A DNA stretch of 64,000 nucleotides from a virus: IMG/VR virus record IMGVR_UViG_3300032265_001591, positions 1-64,000 of that record; one strand, written 5' to 3'. The translations under genes were made by a program, and so were the position numbers. Shown here piece after piece: positions 1 through 5,798 of the stretch (positions within the stretch are counted from its first letter, which is position 1; each line of letters begins with the position of its first letter). The notes beneath the pieces were generated by a model. The model saw nothing but the letters and a program-made list of their open reading frames with translations. It was not told where the DNA came from and made no database searches.

Positions 1-26
1 CTTCAGAATCAAAGGGTTAGACCCAG

Positions 27-135
27 GGCCACCAGTGGTATGGCACCCTCAGACCATACTGGGTATGGTAGGGCCATCAGTAGCCCCTTCCCTGGGGAAC
101 CATACCATACCCAGTATGGCCACCAGTGGTATGGC
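27..135. repeat. Cluster of direct and inverted GGTATGG/CCATACC repeats
   Basis: An 18-bp direct repeat occurs at 27-44 and 118-135 (starts GGCCACCAGTGG). A perfect 17-bp inverted repeat pairs 54-70 (CCATACTGGGTATGGTA) with 103-119. Further GGTATGG/CCATACC heptamers follow at about 145-157 and 236-243. No convincing gene lies here; open frames across it lack ribosome binding sites. The cluster sits directly upstream of the first early promoter, so an origin, a protein-binding site or a structured leader are all possible. I do not recognise it. Confidence 0.6.
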
Positions 136-207
136 CTGGGGACTGCCATACCATACACAGTGGGACTCATTCACACCAACTCCTATGGTACCACCTGCAC
201 AAAATTG

Positions 208-236
208 TGTACATATATTCATAAATGATATATGAT
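208..236 (+). promoter_or_regulatory. Early-type promoter 1 (TGTACA-17-TATGAT)
   Basis: TGTACA at 208-213, exactly 17 bp, then TATGAT at 231-236. Same architecture as eleven others in the first 4.5 kb, but no gene starts within 240 bp downstream. Confidence 0.6.
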
Positions 237-429
237 GGTATGGCCTGGGACTCGACCCACGTCAGCGTTCAGACTACGTTTCTGTCACGCAGGCGCCCCG
301 TCCACCCCGGGAACTCCCCATCGACTGAGTCACTAAGCGTCAGACTATGAGCAGATTCTACCTTTTATGAATAAATATGTACACCCTTCCTTCACCAGGA
401 TTCACCAGGATTCCCTGGGTCTAGACCTG
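237..429 (+). other. Non-coding leader or possible small RNA
   Basis: This stretch lies between promoter 1 and promoter 2 and has no plausible gene. It holds a copy of the GGTATGGCCTGGG element right at the expected transcription start, two related segments (GCGTTCAGACTA near 265 and GCGTCAGACTA near 338), and a tandem 10-mer TTCACCAGGA at 391-410. It may be transcribed as an untranslated RNA; this is inference only. Confidence 0.3.
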
Positions 430-458
430 TGTACATAATTAATGCATAAATGTAGAAT
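430..458 (+). promoter_or_regulatory. Early promoter 2 (TGTACA-17-TAGAAT)
   Basis: TGTACA 430-435 and TAGAAT 453-458 with 17 bp between. The intervening sequence (ATAATTAATGCATAAATG) is nearly identical to promoters 3 and 4. Drives the 92-aa gene at 488. Confidence 0.8.
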
Positions 459-487
459 GGTCTCCTAAACTGAATAAAGGAATGAAC

Positions 488-766
488 ATGACTGAAGACC
501 AACTGATGGCGGCGATGTCGATGAAGAACCGGCACTCCAGGAACTTCCTCATGTGCCTGGACCCGCAGGCCAGCGACTTCGACCAGCAAGTGGCAAGCCT
601 CCGGCGAGTGGCTCGCGTCAGTGGGCGTGGCATCAGGATTCGTGGTCGCCTGGGGAAGAACAACCCGCACCGACACCTGTATGCGGTAGGCGGCTCGCTG
701 TACCGGCCTAGCAGCCAGGACATTCGCATTGAGCACTCCGTGCGGGTTGACATCTACCTGAAGTAG
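488..766 (+). CDS. Small basic early protein, unknown function
   Basis: 92 aa, rich in Arg and His, with a central Gly/Arg stretch (SGRGIRIRGRLGKNN) that suggests nucleic-acid binding, although no known family is recognised. The ATG at 488 is chosen because AAAGGA sits about 7 nt before it; an in-frame ATG at 482 would overlap that ribosome binding site. It is the first gene of the early block and has its own promoter at 430-458. Expected to act very early in infection by position and promoter; function not known. Confidence 0.7.
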   Translation: MTEDQLMAAMSMKNRHSRNFLMCLDPQASDFDQQVASLRRVARVSGRGIRIRGRLGKNNPHRHLYAVGGSLYRPSSQDIRIEHSVRVDIYLK

Positions 767-791
767 CGCCGACCCAGGGACACCTGGGGCC

Positions 792-820
792 TGTACATAA
801 TTAATGCATAAATGTAGAAT
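792..820 (+). promoter_or_regulatory. Early promoter 3 (TGTACA-17-TAGAAT)
   Basis: TGTACA 792-797, TAGAAT 815-820, 17 bp spacer. Precedes the 58-aa gene at 849. Confidence 0.8.
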
Positions 821-848
821 GGTCACCTCAATGCAAAAAGGAATCGAC

Positions 849-1025
849 ATGAACAACATCGACATCGAAGACATGGGCGCGGACGACCTGATGAACATCC
901 TGTTGACCCAGGGTCAGGACGCCTTCGAGGACGCCTTCAGTCAGTGGTACACCGACGAGAACCAGACCGTGTACGACCTGGTGATTCAACTGGTCGACCT
1001 GGTGAAGACCAACGCTTGCATGTAA
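849..1025 (+). CDS. Small acidic early protein, unknown function
   Basis: 58 aa, strongly acidic (repeated Asp/Glu in the first 40 residues) with an amphipathic C-terminal half (DLVIQLVDLVKTN). Start at 849 follows AAAAAGGAATCGAC; an in-frame ATG also lies 18 nt upstream at 831. Acidic mini-proteins in early phage regions often bind host enzymes, but nothing here identifies a target. Confidence 0.65.
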   Translation: MNNIDIEDMGADDLMNILLTQGQDAFEDAFSQWYTDENQTVYDLVIQLVDLVKTNACM

Positions 1026-1039
1026 AGAGTCCCTGGGTT

Positions 1040-1063
1040 CCCTGGTGAAATGATTCACCAGGG
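1040..1063 (+). terminator. Perfect 10-bp hairpin before early promoter 4
   Basis: CCCTGGTGAA, loop ATGA, TTCACCAGGG. No U-run follows; the next promoter begins 4 bp later. It may stop or slow read-through between early units. Shorter versions lie at 1987-2003 and 4396-4412. Confidence 0.5.
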
Positions 1064-1066
1064 GCC

Positions 1067-1095
1067 TGTACATAATTAATGCATAAATGTAGAAT
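1067..1095 (+). promoter_or_regulatory. Early promoter 4 (TGTACA-17-TAGAAT)
   Basis: TGTACA 1067-1072, TAGAAT 1090-1095, 17 bp spacer. Precedes the gene at 1125. Confidence 0.8.
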
Positions 1096-1124
1096 GGCCT
1101 CCTAAACTGAATAAAGGAATCACC

Positions 1125-1325
1125 ATGATTAACGAAAAAGACGTCGAGATCCTCTTGGCCAATCTGTCCACCGGCACCGAGACGGAGTTCGCCAACCTGC
1201 TGTTCAACTTCATGCAGGCCGGTCTCGTCGACAAGGACCGGTTCCGGGACATCATCATCGGTGCCCGGGCGAAGGCCTACGACGACGGAATGGACGCGAA
1301 TTCTGACCGAGGCATTTGGACCTAA
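1125..1325 (+). CDS. Small early protein, unknown function
   Basis: 66 aa, predicted helical, acidic N-terminal half and a mixed-charge centre (DKDRFRDIIIGARAKAYDDG). The start follows AATAAAGGAATCACC, the standard leader of this block. It has its own promoter and its neighbours are all similar-sized unknowns. No family recognised. Confidence 0.65.
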   Translation: MINEKDVEILLANLSTGTETEFANLLFNFMQAGLVDKDRFRDIIIGARAKAYDDGMDANSDRGIWT

Positions 1326-1332
1326 CACGGCC

Positions 1333-1361
1333 TGTACATAATTAATTCATAAAGGTAGAAT
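1333..1361 (+). promoter_or_regulatory. Early promoter 5 (TGTACA-17-TAGAAT)
   Basis: TGTACA 1333-1338, TAGAAT 1356-1361, 17 bp spacer. Precedes the 185-aa gene at 1391. Confidence 0.8.
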
Positions 1362-1390
1362 GGCTACCTCAGTTAAATAAAGGAATCATC

Positions 1391-1948
1391 ATGAACGACA
1401 TCACCTCCGCCCTTGCTTCCCTCAACGTCCCGGTTGGCACCAGCATCACCGAGGCCGTCAAGAACGTCCGCACCTACATCCAGGGCGACCTGGACCCCAC
1501 CGGCGAACTGGCTCGTGCCTACTCTGTGGCAGAGTCCCTGGGCGTCACTGACCCGGCCTCCATCCTGGGTGACAAGCCCCAGCGAGCCCGACTGTTTGCC
1601 ACCAGCCTGGTGGCCAGTGCCCTGGCGGTACCTACTCGGTTCGACGTCAAGGAAGCCATTGACACCGCCATCGAAAAGGTTGCCAACCTGGAGAAGATGG
1701 GTGTGGTGTCCAAGGGTACCAAGGAACCCAAGGCCAAGGTCGAGAAGCCGGTCAAGGCTCCCAAGGCGACCGGCACCAAGGCTCCTCGTGCCCCTTCGAC
1801 CCACGTCAACCTGGCCCAGGCCATCGCCATCTACCAGGCTGATCCCGGCTGCCGAGTGTACGACCTGGTGACCCGTGTGGCCGAGGCCTACAACGTCGAC
1901 CGCAACAAGGCCTACTCCATCCTTCACCGGGCTCGGAAGGCGGCCTGA
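1391..1948 (+). CDS. Early protein with Lys/Pro/Ala linker and C-terminal helical domain
   Basis: 185 aa, the largest gene of the early block. Residues 1-110 look helical and neutral; about 112-138 form a basic Lys/Pro/Ala linker (repeats such as KAPKATGTKAPRAP); about 140-185 form a compact domain ending VDRNKAYSILHRARKAA, which could be a helix-turn-helix, though this is only a reading of the pattern. A DNA-binding or nucleoid-associated role would suit the linker and basic tail. Own promoter at 1333-1361 and ribosome binding site AAAGGA. A 213-aa open frame on the opposite strand is a shadow of GC-rich codon usage. Confidence 0.7.
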   Translation: MNDITSALASLNVPVGTSITEAVKNVRTYIQGDLDPTGELARAYSVAESLGVTDPASILGDKPQRARLFATSLVASALAVPTRFDVKEAIDTAIEKVANLEKMGVVSKGTKEPKAKVEKPVKAPKATGTKAPRAPSTHVNLAQAIAIYQADPGCRVYDLVTRVAEAYNVDRNKAYSILHRARKAA

Positions 1949-1986
1949 CCCAGGGCCTTCACCAGGGTACTCGTCCAACGGGGTAC

Positions 1987-2003
1987 CCTGGTGAATCACC
2001 AGG
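1987..2003 (+). terminator. Short hairpin before early promoter 6
   Basis: CCTGGT-GAATC-ACCAGG, matching the right part of the hairpin at 1040-1063 and placed the same way, between a stop codon and the next promoter. No U-run. Confidence 0.35.
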
Positions 2004-2007
2004 CCTG

Positions 2008-2036
2008 TGTACATAATTAATCATAAAGTGTAGAAT
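2008..2036 (+). promoter_or_regulatory. Early promoter 6 (TGTACA-17-TAGAAT)
   Basis: TGTACA 2008-2013, TAGAAT 2031-2036, 17 bp spacer. Drives a three-gene unit (2066-2632). Confidence 0.8.
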
Positions 2037-2065
2037 GGCTTCACAATATGGAAAAAGGAATGAAC

Positions 2066-2233
2066 ATGGCCACTCGACTTGACTACCTCCGCGATTGTGT
2101 TGCTGCCCTCCAGGAAGAACTGGCGGGCTACCTGGTGAACGGCGCCACGCCGGAAACCATCGAGGCCGTGACTTACGACCTGAACTGGCACCTGGATGCC
2201 TTCGAGGTCGAATACAACCTTGACTGCCAATAG
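2066..2233 (+). CDS. Small early protein, unknown function
   Basis: 55 aa, helical, acidic. ATG 2066 follows AAAAAGGAATGAAC; an in-frame ATG lies 18 nt upstream (2048). First gene of a three-gene operon, 10 bp from the next gene, which has its own ribosome binding site (TAGGAGGAAC). No family recognised. Confidence 0.65.
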   Translation: MATRLDYLRDCVAALQEELAGYLVNGATPETIEAVTYDLNWHLDAFEVEYNLDCQ

Positions 2234-2243
2234 GAGGAACACC

Positions 2244-2423
2244 ATGAAGTACAGCGTTCACAGTCGTCTGACGGAATCCACCAGCTACCCCATCCAGTGG
2301 TACGTCTGCGACGAGCTCGGTCGGTGGGTTCACACCGAACCCTTCCTGACCAAGGAGATGGCCGAGGAATTCCTGAAGGGGTTCCTGGTGTGGGTTGAAT
2401 CAACTGAACCGGGAGTCCTTTAA
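2244..2423 (+). CDS. Small early protein, unknown function
   Basis: 59 aa with an aromatic-rich first half (YPIQWYVCDELGRWV) and a helical second half. Start 2244 follows AGGAGGAACACC; an earlier in-frame ATG (2196) lies inside the previous gene and has no ribosome binding site. Its stop overlaps the next start (TAATG), so translation is probably coupled. Confidence 0.65.
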   Translation: MKYSVHSRLTESTSYPIQWYVCDELGRWVHTEPFLTKEMAEEFLKGFLVWVESTEPGVL

Positions 2424-2632
2424 TGAGCAAGGGTATCACTCAAAAGATGGCTGACAAGATGGTCGAATACCGCATCATTGGTATGAATTCATTCGGGCCA
2501 TTCACTCACGGTCCGGATATCAAGTCATACGCCAAGGCGGTCAAGGAACTTGAGGGATATCGGAAGCGCCCGCATTCACCGTCGACCACCTATACGCTAA
2601 TCGAAGTCACTTGCACCGCCCTTCCAGTCTAG
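2423..2632 (+). CDS. Small basic early protein, unknown function
   Basis: 69 aa, basic (YAKAVKELEGYRKRPHSP). Start overlaps the preceding stop by one base. The pattern of YRIIGMNSFGPFTHGPDIKSYAKAVKELEGY resembles small phage proteins that take a compact alpha/beta fold, but no named family can be given. Confidence 0.6.
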   Translation: MSKGITQKMADKMVEYRIIGMNSFGPFTHGPDIKSYAKAVKELEGYRKRPHSPSTTYTLIEVTCTALPV

Positions 2633-2640
2633 GAGGCCTG

Positions 2641-2669
2641 TGTACATTAATTCGCATAAAGTATAAGAT
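2641..2669 (+). promoter_or_regulatory. Early promoter 7 (TGTACA-17-TAAGAT)
   Basis: TGTACA 2641-2646, TAAGAT 2664-2669. The -10 box differs from the TAGAAT of the others, so this copy may be weaker. Confidence 0.7.
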
Positions 2670-2697
2670 CTATCCATATTCAAAAAGGAACTGATCA

Positions 2698-2892
2698 ATG
2701 AAGCTGCAGGTCACCATTGGTAACGACTTCACCATGAACACCACGCCCCAGGCCCTGGGTCGCTGCTTCAGCCAGGAGGACGCCAGCATCCTGAAAGACA
2801 TGCTGAACCTGTCGGCGGTCCTTCACCTGGAAGGCGAGAGCGTCAACCAGTACATCGACGGCGTCCGTTACGCCGTCACCGTCATCAAGTAA
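2698..2892 (+). CDS. Small early protein, unknown function
   Basis: 64 aa, mixed beta and helix (TIGNDFTMNTTPQAL, then SILKDMLNLSAVLHLEG). Ribosome binding site AAAAAGGAA. Followed by a 55-aa gene after 10 bp. No family recognised. Confidence 0.6.
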   Translation: MKLQVTIGNDFTMNTTPQALGRCFSQEDASILKDMLNLSAVLHLEGESVNQYIDGVRYAVTVIK

Positions 2893-2902
2893 GGAGAATA
2901 CC

Positions 2903-3070
2903 ATGAGCAACCCCCTTGTGAACAACTTTTTCATTGACATGTTGCTGATCATCCTCCGCGACCAGGGCGAGGAAACCTTCTTCAAGCGTACCTTCAATGC
3001 CAAGGAGTATGGGCTCCTGAACCAGGAGGAATTCGAGTTCCTGATGGAAAAGGCTCTGGCCATCATCTAA
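2903..3070 (+). CDS. Small early protein, unknown function
   Basis: 55 aa. ATG 2903 follows AAGGAGAATACC. Predicted helical with a hydrophobic first third (NNFFIDMLLIILRDQG) and an acidic end. Not a clear membrane protein because charged residues interrupt the hydrophobic run. Second gene behind promoter 7. Confidence 0.55.
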   Translation: MSNPLVNNFFIDMLLIILRDQGEETFFKRTFNAKEYGLLNQEEFEFLMEKALAII

Positions 3071-3077
3071 AGGCCTG

Positions 3078-3106
3078 TGTACATTATTTGGTCATAAATG
3101 TAGAAT
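3078..3106 (+). promoter_or_regulatory. Early promoter 8 (TGTACA-17-TAGAAT)
   Basis: TGTACA 3078-3083, TAGAAT 3101-3106, 17 bp spacer. Precedes the gene at 3136. Confidence 0.8.
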
Positions 3107-3135
3107 AGCTACATCAAATGAATAAAGGAATGAAC

Positions 3136-3387
3136 ATGAACTACCGCAACGACATCCTTGACATGACCCGCCTGTACACCGCCCAGGAGTACAACCTCCC
3201 GGTGGCCAGCTACTGCTTGGCCCAAGCGGTTGAGCAGGTCGCTGATTACTGGTTCGAAGGCAACTTCGAGTTTGACTGCGGCATGGACGCGCAGGAAGCC
3301 GTGTGGACTGCCGGGTTGGTCCACATGGTGATGGTGAAGTACTTCGAGCTGGAACAGGAGGCCAACGTTCGTGGCGCAATGTTTTAA
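3136..3387 (+). CDS. Small early protein, unknown function
   Basis: 83 aa, helical. The layout (MNY start, a Val/Ala helix, then a FEFDCGMDAQEA segment and a hydrophobic helix) parallels the next gene, which has CEFDYDKDAQWLE at the same place, so the two may be diverged paralogues. Start follows AATAAAGGAATGAAC; an in-frame ATG lies 18 nt upstream. Confidence 0.65.
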   Translation: MNYRNDILDMTRLYTAQEYNLPVASYCLAQAVEQVADYWFEGNFEFDCGMDAQEAVWTAGLVHMVMVKYFELEQEANVRGAMF

Positions 3388-3393
3388 GGCCTG

Positions 3394-3422
3394 TGTACAT
3401 TAATTAGTCATAAAGGTAGAAT
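3394..3422 (+). promoter_or_regulatory. Early promoter 9 (TGTACA-17-TAGAAT)
   Basis: TGTACA 3394-3399, TAGAAT 3417-3422, 17 bp spacer. The -35 begins 7 bp after the preceding stop codon. Confidence 0.8.
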
Positions 3423-3451
3423 AGCTCCATCAAATGGAAAAAGGAATCGAC

Positions 3452-3736
3452 ATGAACTACGCCTTCAACATCCTCGTCACCCTCCTTGCCACTCGCGCTG
3501 CCAACTCCCTGGGTCTGACCCTGGGCATGAAGAAGGTCGACCGCCTGGTCCGCGAAGCCACCGAGATCGTGGTGATGGACTGGTGCGAATTCGACTACGA
3601 CAAGGACGCCCAGTGGCTGGAACTGATCGCCAGCGTGGAAGCCGGTTCGGATGACGGCGAGGACCTGGTGAGTGCCATCATCAGTCAGATGAACTTCATG
3701 GGCACCCTCGTCCAGGTTGAACGCCTGGCGGCCTAA
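3452..3736 (+). CDS. Small early protein, possible paralogue of the preceding gene
   Basis: 94 aa, helical. Shares with the preceding 83-aa protein the MNY start and a FDY-x-x-DAQ segment near the middle. Start 3452 follows AAAAAGGAATCGAC. Function unknown. Confidence 0.65.
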   Translation: MNYAFNILVTLLATRAANSLGLTLGMKKVDRLVREATEIVVMDWCEFDYDKDAQWLELIASVEAGSDDGEDLVSAIISQMNFMGTLVQVERLAA

Positions 3737-3742
3737 GGCCTG

Positions 3743-3771
3743 TGTACATTAATTAGTCATAAAGGTAGAAT
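3743..3771 (+). promoter_or_regulatory. Early promoter 10 (TGTACA-17-TAGAAT)
   Basis: TGTACA 3743-3748, TAGAAT 3766-3771, 17 bp spacer. Nearly identical to promoter 9. Confidence 0.8.
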
Positions 3772-3800
3772 GGTATCACCAAATGAATAAAGGAATGAAC

Positions 3801-4040
3801 ATGAAACTCTTCATCATCACCGACGTCCTTTCCGACTACACCACCGGCATGGTGGCCATCAAGGCCGAGTCCCTGGAACAGGCTCGTGAGTTCTTTGTGA
3901 AAGGCCAGTCCGAGTACATCGAGAGCGTCATCGAGGAATTTGATGACGCCATCAAGAATGGTTGCTACACCGAATTCGACCTGGCGGACACCGACGACAA
4001 AGATTCGGGTGTCATCGTTGAGGTTTATGGTGGCGGTTAG
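3801..4040 (+). CDS. Small acidic early protein, unknown function
   Basis: 79 aa, acidic. MKLFIITDVLSDYTTGMVAI looks like a beta-strand start, followed by a helix (ESLEQAREFFVKG) and an acidic tail (DLADTDDKDSG). The outline resembles compact phage alpha/beta mini-proteins but no family is named. Standard leader and own promoter. Confidence 0.65.
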   Translation: MKLFIITDVLSDYTTGMVAIKAESLEQAREFFVKGQSEYIESVIEEFDDAIKNGCYTEFDLADTDDKDSGVIVEVYGGG

Positions 4041-4054
4041 TCACCAGGAACCTG

Positions 4055-4083
4055 TGTACATTAATTGCGCATAAAGGTAGAAT
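4055..4083 (+). promoter_or_regulatory. Early promoter 11 (TGTACA-17-TAGAAT)
   Basis: TGTACA 4055-4060, TAGAAT 4078-4083, 17 bp spacer. Precedes the gene at 4113. Confidence 0.8.
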
Positions 4084-4112
4084 AGCTCCATCAAATGGAA
4101 AAAGGAATCGAC

Positions 4113-4388
4113 ATGAAAAACGCATACCCCCGGTTGTCCCAAGAAGCAAAGACCAGCTGGAGATCCACTTACATGGATTTCTCCAAGAAGTCCCTTAAGA
4201 ACGCTCTGGCTACCATGAAAGACTACATTGAAATGGAAGGCGATGCTGAAGCTGTTCGCGAAGTCCAGGAGGCCTTGAAGAAGTGCCTGGACATTGTCAC
4301 TGACCTGGGCAAGAAAGAAGACGAGGCGATACGTGAATCGTACAAGAAGCGTGTGCGTGAGGAGTCTGAACAGGAAGCCATGGGTTAA
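4113..4388 (+). CDS. Small highly charged helical early protein
   Basis: 91 aa, almost wholly helical with dense Lys/Glu pairs (KKSLKNALATMKDYIEMEG, then LGKKEDEAIRESYKKRVREE), likely a coiled coil. Slightly less GC-rich than its neighbours. Start follows AAAAAGGAATCGAC. No family recognised. Confidence 0.65.
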   Translation: MKNAYPRLSQEAKTSWRSTYMDFSKKSLKNALATMKDYIEMEGDAEAVREVQEALKKCLDIVTDLGKKEDEAIRESYKKRVREESEQEAMG

Positions 4389-4395
4389 TGACAAC

Positions 4396-4412
4396 CCTGG
4401 TGATTCACCAGG
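4396..4412 (+). terminator. Short hairpin before early promoter 12
   Basis: CCTGGT-GATTC-ACCAGG, same element as at 1987-2003, placed between a stop codon and a promoter. Confidence 0.35.
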
Positions 4413-4418
4413 AACCTG

Positions 4419-4447
4419 TGTACATTAATTAGTCATAAAGGTACAAT
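4419..4447 (+). promoter_or_regulatory. Early promoter 12 (TGTACA-17-TACAAT)
   Basis: TGTACA 4419-4424, TACAAT 4442-4447, 17 bp spacer. Last of the series; drives five genes to 5203. Confidence 0.8.
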
Positions 4448-4476
4448 GGCTACATCAAATGAATAAAGGAATCACC

Positions 4477-4665
4477 ATGACGCACACCGAACAGCTCGAC
4501 CTCCTGACCTCGCGCTTCCCGGACGCCAACTCCATCCTCAAGGTGGACGGCCTCTGGGAAGTGACCGAGTTTATCGGCGACATCAGCGAGGAGCGTGACC
4601 TCTACGCCTACGTCCCTGGGACCAAGAAGTTCAATTTCATCGGTCACATTTCAGTCGAAATCTAA
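4477..4665 (+). CDS. Small early protein, unknown function
   Basis: 62 aa, mixed alpha/beta, acidic centre (EFIGDISEERDLYAYVPG). Start follows AATAAAGGAATCACC. First gene of the last early operon, 11 bp from the next gene. Confidence 0.65.
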   Translation: MTHTEQLDLLTSRFPDANSILKVDGLWEVTEFIGDISEERDLYAYVPGTKKFNFIGHISVEI

Positions 4666-4676
4666 GGAGACACACC

Positions 4677-4913
4677 ATGCCTTCCATGTCATACTGCATG
4701 TTCGAGAACACCACCCTCGAGATGGATCAGATCCTCAACACCCTCGAGGAGGCCCTTGAACGGGGCCAGGACCTCAAGCTCTCGCGCGACGAACAGTACG
4801 CCTACGACCGGCTGGTCTTCCAATGCAAGCGGTTCCTTCGGTTCCAGGACCTCACGGCAGAAGAGGTTGACCTGACCGATAGCTGCTACATCGACGCCGA
4901 CGACCTGGTCTAA
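4677..4913 (+). CDS. Small acidic early protein, unknown function
   Basis: 78 aa, helical and acidic, with three Cys residues that do not form a zinc motif. Start 4677 follows AAGGAGACACACC. Followed 10 bp later by a tiny membrane-peptide gene with the same AAGGAGGACCAC leader. Confidence 0.65.
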   Translation: MPSMSYCMFENTTLEMDQILNTLEEALERGQDLKLSRDEQYAYDRLVFQCKRFLRFQDLTAEEVDLTDSCYIDADDLV

Positions 4914-4923
4914 GGAGGACCAC

Positions 4924-5010
4924 ATGGAATATCTGACTGAGCTGACGATTTTGCTGTCCGTCGTGTGCCTCTGGGCCGTTCAAGCCTGGAATACCAGGAA
5001 TAACAAGTAA
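4924..5010 (+). CDS. 28-aa single-span membrane peptide
   Basis: 28 codons with a hydrophobic run (LTILLSVVCLWAVQAW) and a charged C-terminus (NTRNNK). Ribosome binding site AAGGAGG at 4912-4918. First of three consecutive tiny membrane-peptide genes, so it is probably real despite its size. Such peptides may act at the host membrane; no family recognised. Confidence 0.55.
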   Translation: MEYLTELTILLSVVCLWAVQAWNTRNNK

Positions 5011-5020
5011 GGAGGACCAC

Positions 5021-5098
5021 ATGGACTACATTTCAGAACTGATGATTGGCCTGGCCGTTTTCACCTACATCACTGTCCAAATCTGGGGGGACAAGTAA
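5021..5098 (+). CDS. 25-aa single-span membrane peptide
   Basis: 25 codons; resembles the preceding peptide (MDYISEL versus MEYLTEL at the N-terminus, then a hydrophobic span), so the two probably arose by duplication. Leader AAGGAGGACCAC is identical to that of its neighbour. Confidence 0.55.
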   Translation: MDYISELMIGLAVFTYITVQIWGDK

Positions 5099-5203
5099 AT
5101 GACCGCTGCCGACCTGGTCGAGGTAACCACCATCATCACCGTTGGCTGCTTGATCTACCTGCTGCTGTGGTGGCTCCAGGGCGGGGACCTCAAGGATGAT
5201 TAG
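5099..5203 (+). CDS. 34-aa single-span membrane peptide
   Basis: 34 codons, ATG directly adjoining the previous stop (TAAATG). Hydrophobic span TIITVGCLIYLLLWWL followed by an acidic end. Last gene of the early block. Confidence 0.5.
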   Translation: MTAADLVEVTTIITVGCLIYLLLWWLQGGDLKDD

Positions 5204-5267
5204 TCCCGCCTAGCCTAGTCCCGCCTGGCCTGCCCAGCCCAGCCTAATCCCGCCCTACCTGCCCAGC
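5201..5267. repeat. Short GC-rich direct repeats
   Basis: TAGTCCCGCCT at 5201-5211 and 5217-5227, variant TAATCCCGCCCT at 5245-5256, and CTGCCCAGC at 5230-5238 and 5259-5267. They start at the stop codon of the last early gene. Confidence 0.6.
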
Positions 5268-5318
5268 AGCCAACCCTACCCCAGGTCCACGGCTGCGAGG
5301 GCTACAACACCCGCCACC

Positions 5319-5359
5319 ACGGTCCACTAGTACTCCCCGCTAGGTACTAGATGGACCGT
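5319..5359 (+). terminator. Strong 15-bp hairpin, possible end of the early unit
   Basis: ACGGTCCACTAGTAC (5319-5333) pairs with 5344-5359 with a single bulged A at 5351; loop TCCCCGCTAG. No U-run follows, so it may be a processing or stability element rather than an intrinsic terminator. It lies in a 595-bp gene-free stretch (5204-5798) in which I also see a weaker GGGTCCC/GGGACCC pair (5509-5515 and 5529-5535) and no gene. Confidence 0.5.
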
Positions 5360-5732
5360 TGCCTTATGCGTGACCCGTGCAGACCCCCAGCCAGACCCAG
5401 GGGCTAACCTAGGGTAACCGGCAGGGGAGGGGTGGGAAGACCGGTTCCCTGGTGATCGGGGTCCGAACAATGGCGGCAAATCCAGAACAATGGCCATAGT
5501 GGAAAACTGGGTCCCATATTCTTCGCTGGGGACCCCATATATATGGATTCCTTAATTCTCTATGGGACTTCTACACATCACCTCCAGACTCTTACATGCA
5601 TTCTCTAAGGATCCACCACACACTTCTAAAAAACTTCCGTTTTCCAATCTAAGAGTTACTTCTAAGAACTGCATAAGAAAAAATTTCCGGGCCAGAAAAA
5701 TTCAAAAAACCCTCATTCAAATAAGAAGGCTA

Positions 5733-5761
5733 TATACAATATACTCTATTCTGTATATAAT
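5733..5761 (+). promoter_or_regulatory. Sigma-70-like promoter (TATACA-17-TATAAT)
   Basis: TATACA 5733-5738 and TATAAT 5756-5761 with 17 bp between, 38 bp upstream of the ATG at 5799. Confidence 0.5.
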
Positions 5762-5798
5762 CTCTTTATACTCTATAACAAAAGGAATATTTAAGTCT

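Noticed and set aside
35-235. Overlapping open frames in the left-end repeat cluster
   Set aside because: Encoded peptides reflect the repeats only; no ribosome binding site and the promoter at 208 lies inside them.
392-2014. Long minus-strand open frames opposite the early genes (392-898, 828-1328, 1373-2014)
   Set aside because: They run through the conserved promoters and leaders, lack ribosome binding sites, and follow from GC-rich codon usage of the plus-strand genes.
5562-5798. N-terminal extension of the cytidylyltransferase-like gene back to 5562
   Set aside because: The extra 79 residues are AT-rich low-quality sequence covering the promoter; family proteins start close to the ATG at 5799.
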